Positions 59,203-64,000 of a stretch of DNA of 64,000 nucleotides are shown in pieces (within the stretch, counting starts at the first letter, position 1; every line of letters begins with the position of its first letter). Made by a program: the position numbers and the translations under genes. Below the pieces are notes generated by a model. That model worked only from the letters and a program-made list of their open reading frames with translations, ran no database searches and was not told where the DNA came from. The stretch lies in NCBI GenBank assembly GCA_018697195.1, contig CM031857.1:53031471-53095470 (forward strand), given 5' to 3'. Origin of the DNA: Certhia americana (lineage: Eukaryota > Chordata > Aves > Passeriformes > Certhiidae).

Positions 59203-59791
59203 GTCATGCTTTCAGCTGGGATAGAGTTAATTTTTTTCTGAGGAGCTGGTACAAAGATGTGTTGTGAAGTTGGTATGAGAATATATCTCAATGTTGACAA
59301 CGCACTGGCATTTTAGTAGTTGCTAAGCAGAGCTTACTCTGAATCCAGGGCTTTTCAGTTTCCCATGTTTAGCCAGAACAAGAACCTGGGAGGAAACATG
59401 GTCAGGAAAGCTGACCCAAACTGTCCAAATGGGATTTCCATACTGCAGAACATCATGGCCAGTATTTAAACTGTGGGAAGGTGGCCAGAAGAGGCAGATC
59501 ACTGCTTGGGGACCGGCTGGGCATCAGTCAGTGTGTGGTGAGCAAATGTTTTGAGCATTGCTTGGTTTTTAGGGTGTTTCTTTCTCTCCCTCTCCTTTTT
59601 CATTATGAATATTGTTATTATTATAATTAATATTATTAGTATTATTAATATATTTTATTTTAATTTTTTAACTGTTCCTACCTCAGCCCATGAGGTTGAA
59701 GATTTTCTGATTCTCCTCCTGACCAGGCAGAGTGGGAGTGAGTGAGCAGCTGCAATGGTGCTCAGCTGCCAGCTGGGGTTAAACCACAACA
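59203..59791 (+). mobile_element. Solo LTR of an endogenous retrovirus, family common in songbirds
   Basis: 589 bp starting TGTCATGCTTTCAGCTGGGA and ending with TTAAACCACAACA, the pattern of a widespread avian LTR. Inside are a TATA-like GTATTTAAA at about 59462, GGGGACCGGCTGGGCATC, and the ATT-rich stretch near 59600-59660 typical of this LTR. It is flanked by CTTGT (59198-59202) and CATGT (59792-59796), a 5-bp target duplication with one mismatch. No internal retroviral sequence adjoins it, so it looks like a solo LTR. Confidence 0.85.
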
Positions 59792-59796
59792 CATGT

Positions 59797-60583
59797 AGGT
59801 GTGAATATTCCTGAAGGCTTCCCAGATTTGAATAATAGCATTTGTAAAATGACTAACATGTGCATGGATTATATGATGTCTAACAGGAACTTGAGCTTAT
59901 GCCACAGTTCAAAGGAAAATTCAATCACCTATAGACTCAAATTCATTAGAAAATGAGCTTCACTGGTGAATTAATAACATTGTTTAGTTATTATTGTTCT
60001 ATAACCCAAATATATTAGAAGGGGTTATCTGCCTATGCCCATCTGTGGTCATGTATTTAAATCCCTCTATGGGGCCAGAAGTGTGGGCTTCATATAGGTT
60101 GTGTGAGAACCAAACTTTGCCTACAAGTGAAAGCAGGGTGAACTGTAAGCAGAAGGCACAGGTATGAGTGGGTTTAGAAAGAACAGGCAGGTCTATAGCA
60201 GTTTGAGACACCTGAGTTTTAAGTCCAAGAAGATTCATTTAACACAGAATACCAGCACTACCCTCACAGATGAAGAAATGTATTTAAGACAAGTTATTGG
60301 TTCTTCCACAGTTGGAGGGGCCAATTCCCACAGAACACAGATATCTTCTCTTATTTCTTGCATAACTCCTGGTTGTGGCTTCTTTACAGTAACTGTGAGT
60401 GTTATCAGGAGAAGTAAAACAAACAGGGTTAGAGCATGGCCTCAAACACTGTCCAGAAACCATCTGTATTGTCTAATTGGTAGCAACTCCAGTCTTAGTC
60501 CTGTGCCAAGTAGTATACTTCCCAGACGCTGCACCAGCACAATGCCAGGAACACCGACGTTACCCAATAAGTACTGTGAGCAC
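59797..60583. other. Spacer between the two LTRs
   Basis: 787 bp without a recognisable repeat or gene. A long plus-strand frame (60164-60829) runs across this spacer into the next LTR and has no recognisable protein content. Confidence 0.5.
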
Positions 60584-61638
60584 TGTGAGCTGGTTTTGCA
60601 TGGCGAGGTTTTGGCAGCAGAAGGGGCTACAGGGGAGGATATCACTTTTGTGAGAAACTGCCAGAAGCTTTCCCCATGTCCAAGAGATCCAATGCCTGCT
60701 GGCTCCAGGACAGCCTGTCCACTGGCCAAGGCTGAGCCCAGCAGTGACAGTGGTAGTACCGCTGGGATAGCAGAGTTAAGAAGGGGAGAAAACTACACTG
60801 TTGCAGACAGAAAGAGTCAGACTACATGAGAGCAACAGTTCTGCAGACACCAAGGTCAGTGGAGGAGGAGGGGCAGGAGGTGTCCCAGGTGCCAGAGCTG
60901 GGATTCCCCTGCAGCCCCTGGCCCAGACCATGGGGAGGCAGCTGTGCCCCTGCAGCCCATGGATGTCCACAATGAAGCAGAGATCTAGGTGCAGCCTGTG
61001 AAGGACCCCACCCAGAGCAGGTGAATGCCCCAAAAGAGGCTGTGACCTGTGCCAGAGCAGGCTCCTGTCAGGACCTGTGCCTCCATGGGAACTCACACTG
61101 GAGCAGCCCGTTTCTGAAGGACTGCACGCTGTGAAAAGGACCCACACAGGAGCAATTCGTGAAGAACTGCAGTCTGTGGGAAGGATTTGTGTTGGAGAAG
61201 TTTATGAAGGACTGTTTCCGGTGGGAGGGACACTATGCTGAAGCAGGGGAAGAGTGAGTCATCCTACTGAGGATGTGTGATGACGATGTGTGATGAACTG
61301 ACCGCAGCCCCCATCCACCATCCCCCTGCGCCACTGGCAGGGCAGAGGCAGAGAAATTGTAAGTGAAGTTGAGCTCTGCCTGGAAGAAGGGAGGGGAGTG
61401 TGCTTTAAGATTTGGGCTTATTTCTCATTACCCTGCTTCTGTTTGGATTTGCAATAAATTAATTTCCCCATGATGAATCTGTTTTGCCCATGACAATAAT
61501 TGTTGAGTGATTTTCTCCTGCCCATAGCTCTATCCAAAAGCCTTTCCTTATGTTTTCTTTCCCCTGCCCAGCTGATGAGGGGAGTGACAAAGTGGCTCTG
61601 TTGGACATCTGGCACTAAGCCAGGATCAACCCACCACA
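60584..61638 (+). mobile_element. Second solo-type avian LTR, about 1.05 kb
   Basis: Starts TGTGAGCTGGTTTTGCATGG and ends near AACCCACCACA, matching a long avian LTR family I recognise from bird genomes. It has a promoter-like stretch around 60770-60785, a block of 45-bp tandem units at 61115-61249, an AATAAA at 61453-61458, and the GTTTTGCCCATGACAATAAT block after it. I see no clean target duplication. No internal retroviral genes adjoin it. The exact family name is not known to me. Confidence 0.78.
61115..61249 (+). repeat. Three 45-bp tandem units inside the second LTR
   Basis: Units 61115-61159, 61160-61204 and 61205-61249 each begin TGAAGRACTG, have a GTGRRARGGA-like middle and a GGAGMA-like end. 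They are diverged from each other but keep the exact 45-bp length. Fainter related words precede them from about 61020. Confidence 0.75.
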
Positions 61639-64000
61639 CAGGGCCACACTGTTTTGGGGGAAGAGTACAGTGTCAGTATCATGCTTCTTCCCTTGGGTCC
61701 ATGGAAGGCACTCCGGTTTGATTTATTTACCAGTTTAGACACAGCCGTGCTTCACTATGGCTCATAACATGCTCAGTGAGAATTTTTGCCAAATAGGACT
61801 GCTGCAAGCAGGCACAACCGGTCAGTAGCCAAATAAATCTTGCAAGGCTCACCAATTTTTAGGACTTGTGGGTGAAGATTTCATAGGTATGGCCAGTTCA
61901 TGCACTGTGAGCTTGACATTTCGGGAAGTGTAAGACTTACTGCACATGAAGAAACTTACAGTAGATCTGCATCTGTGTGAAACAGACTGTGTAACAACTG
62001 CAGATGAGTGCAGGTACTGGTGCATGCATGGTGTCTATTTACCCAGAACTGCCAGCCCAGGCAAAGAGATTGCCATGGCTCTAAATGGACAGCCAGATAT
62101 GCAGGAATCCTTGACCATGTGTTTTTTCTGACAGTAGACATTTTCATGAAGAAAAAGGTTTTTTTTCTGTGGAAATGTGAAGACATAAATGTGAAGATAT
62201 ACCTAAGAATTTAGGATTTTCGATTGTTTCTGAGTTAATGGTTTCAGCTCCTATACCATATAAAACTTTTCACTTCACAACGGTTTTTCATTTATCTTTT
62301 AAAAATCTCCTGAATTCACGTGCAAAATAAATCTTACTGGTAATTAGGTATTTTGTGAATTCCTAGCTTGCTGCATGTGTTAATCATATTGAAACTAGCT
62401 ATACTCTCAGGTTACTTTTAATTTGGACTGAAAATCAGTATTCTCAGTTGGATTATGTATTGGCTTATGAAGTGTTGTGTCTTCACTAATGCAAGTAAGT
62501 CTTATTTTGTGAGCGCTGCAAAAAGATTATATTGTTAATATACATAAAATTTGATTTCAGCCAAGTATGTTCTCAAAGGAAATTCTAGGAGGCAAAGGGT
62601 CCTTGTTACTTGGAACATCATTAACAGTATTTTGTGACTTTCAAGGCATATAATTAGAGAAATAACTTGTTAAGGTTTATGCATCATCCATAGTTTTATT
62701 GAAACAAAGAACCTGTGTGAGATGCTGTTTCAAAGATTCTGTACAGATCAAGAATTGTTGTCTTTGACATAACCCTTATCAAGAACATCATACCAGAAAT
62801 GAAAAATTGGCAATAAAACATCCCCTGTACTGGATTTGGGAAGCAACCAAACTGATTACAAAGAAAGATTGTAAATTGATTTAAAATGTGAAAGGGTTGT
62901 ATTAAACTTAAAGACTGCTGTACTTGTTCCATATCTTTAGGAGTGACTGGCTGAAGACTGACTTGCCCATAGTCTGAAACAGACCTTTTATCATCTGTCT
63001 GTTGGATGGAACAATACAGGCATGTTTCATTTATTTAGAATATGGACAGGAGCCAAAAAAAGATTAAAAATGTAAGCAAGAGTCAGTGCAATGGTTGTTC
63101 CTGTAAGAGTTAGGCATTTGGACTGCAATATCAGCAAATCCACCCCACAAAAGATATATTCCTATAACAGAGGATTTTCATTTGATGTCCTGGAAAAGCA
63201 AATGGTATGGTAAGAACAGGCTTACCCATTACTCCAACAGTTGAATTTGGAATGCATTTGGCATTTACGAGAGTAAACAAAAGCAACTGACACACTTGAA
63301 TAAGTTGTTTTGTGCGTAGCAGAACTAATGAATGCAAACAAATTCTAAAAGGAACAAATTGTTCCTTATGGAATTCTGTCTTTGTTGTTCAGCCTCCCTC
63401 ATCATAACCCGAGCTCCCCTGCCCAGGCCCTCTGCACTTTTTGAGCCAGCTGAGACTCATCACAAGCTGCAGCTTACTCTGAGCTGGGGTGTGCTGTTGG
63501 TCCCCAGGCTGTGCCATAGCTGAGCTCACTGTGTCTCAGTGAGGACACATGTCTGAAGACCTCTGTCCTCCAGAAAAACTTCCTTGTTTTATAGATGCCT
63601 GAGAGGGGTTCAAGTTGCCTAACTGAGGGGCCTAACTTGAGCTTAAATTTAAGGAAGCCAGAGAGCCAGCCTTATTTCAGTGTTCCTGCTGTAGCAAAGT
63701 AACAATAGATCATCACTGCCTTTCTGAGAATAGACATCTAATTTTTGCAGACAAGGTCTGCCTTCAGAGAGAGCCAAAGGTATTCACCCATCTCCACTGA
63801 CTGTAGAGGGAAACTTTATGAGAGCTTATTCTTCAGTTTTCTAAAATGTTTGGTGAAGTTAAAAACCTAAGGAAAGACTCCAATTTGAGCCCAGTTCTTT
63901 CAAATTTGATTGAAACTGGCCATGGAGGTCAGGAGGGGGGGACAGACAGATTACTCTATTGTGGGAATTATGCTAAAAGTAATAACTATTAGGAGGCATG
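61639..64000. other. Intergenic sequence to the window edge
   Basis: AT-rich with a moderately GC-richer patch around 63400-63540. No exon, RNA gene or repeat family is recognised. Confidence 0.5.

Noticed and set aside
60164..60829. 221-codon plus-strand open frame
   Set aside because: It runs from unique spacer into the start of an LTR, so no single ancestral gene could be encoded. No retroviral or other motif is recognisable.

Overview
The window looks like vertebrate nuclear DNA, and more exactly a bird genome. Exons are short and separated by long AT-rich introns with GT-AG boundaries. One CpG island stands out in an AT-rich background. The dispersed repeats are CR1 LINE fragments and two LTRs of types common in birds. 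Nothing looks bacterial, and nearly all open frames are chance frames of about 60-130 codons.

The only protein-coding gene I can support is RNASEH2B, the B subunit of ribonuclease H2, lying complete on the minus strand. I rebuilt it from splice signals, reading phase and recognisable peptide blocks. The start codon is at 52668-52666 inside the CpG island, there are 11 coding exons, the stop codon is at 15485-15483, and a poly(A) signal lies at 14861-14856. The spliced CDS is 939 nt (312 codons plus stop), the length I know for the human protein. Exons 2, 3, 4 and 7 (72, 108, 77 and 106 nt) match my recollection of the human exon lengths. The C-terminal PCNA-binding PIP box is intact. Points of note are a GC-AG intron 2, a tandem NAGNAG acceptor at exon 5, and a bird-type C-terminal tail.

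Layout: 1-10247 is non-coding sequence with two old CR1 fragments. 10248-12215 is a minus-strand stretch that resembles a terminal exon and long 3' UTR (strong acceptor, short lysine/arginine-rich frame, AATAAA about 2 kb downstream); it may be an alternative end of RNASEH2B. 12216-14839 is unexplained non-coding sequence. 14840-52668 is RNASEH2B, with a reverse-transcriptase CR1 fragment in intron 5 and a 3' CR1 fragment in intron 9. 52380-52930 is the CpG-island promoter. 52931-64000 is upstream intergenic DNA with a CR1 tail, a 52-bp near-perfect palindrome, an A/C-only low-complexity tract and two solo-type LTRs.

I found no undescribed multi-gene system. The most checkable novelties are the splicing features of RNASEH2B, the possible distal terminal exon and the 52-bp palindrome. 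Human comparisons come from memory of the protein and its exon lengths; no alignment or database search was run.
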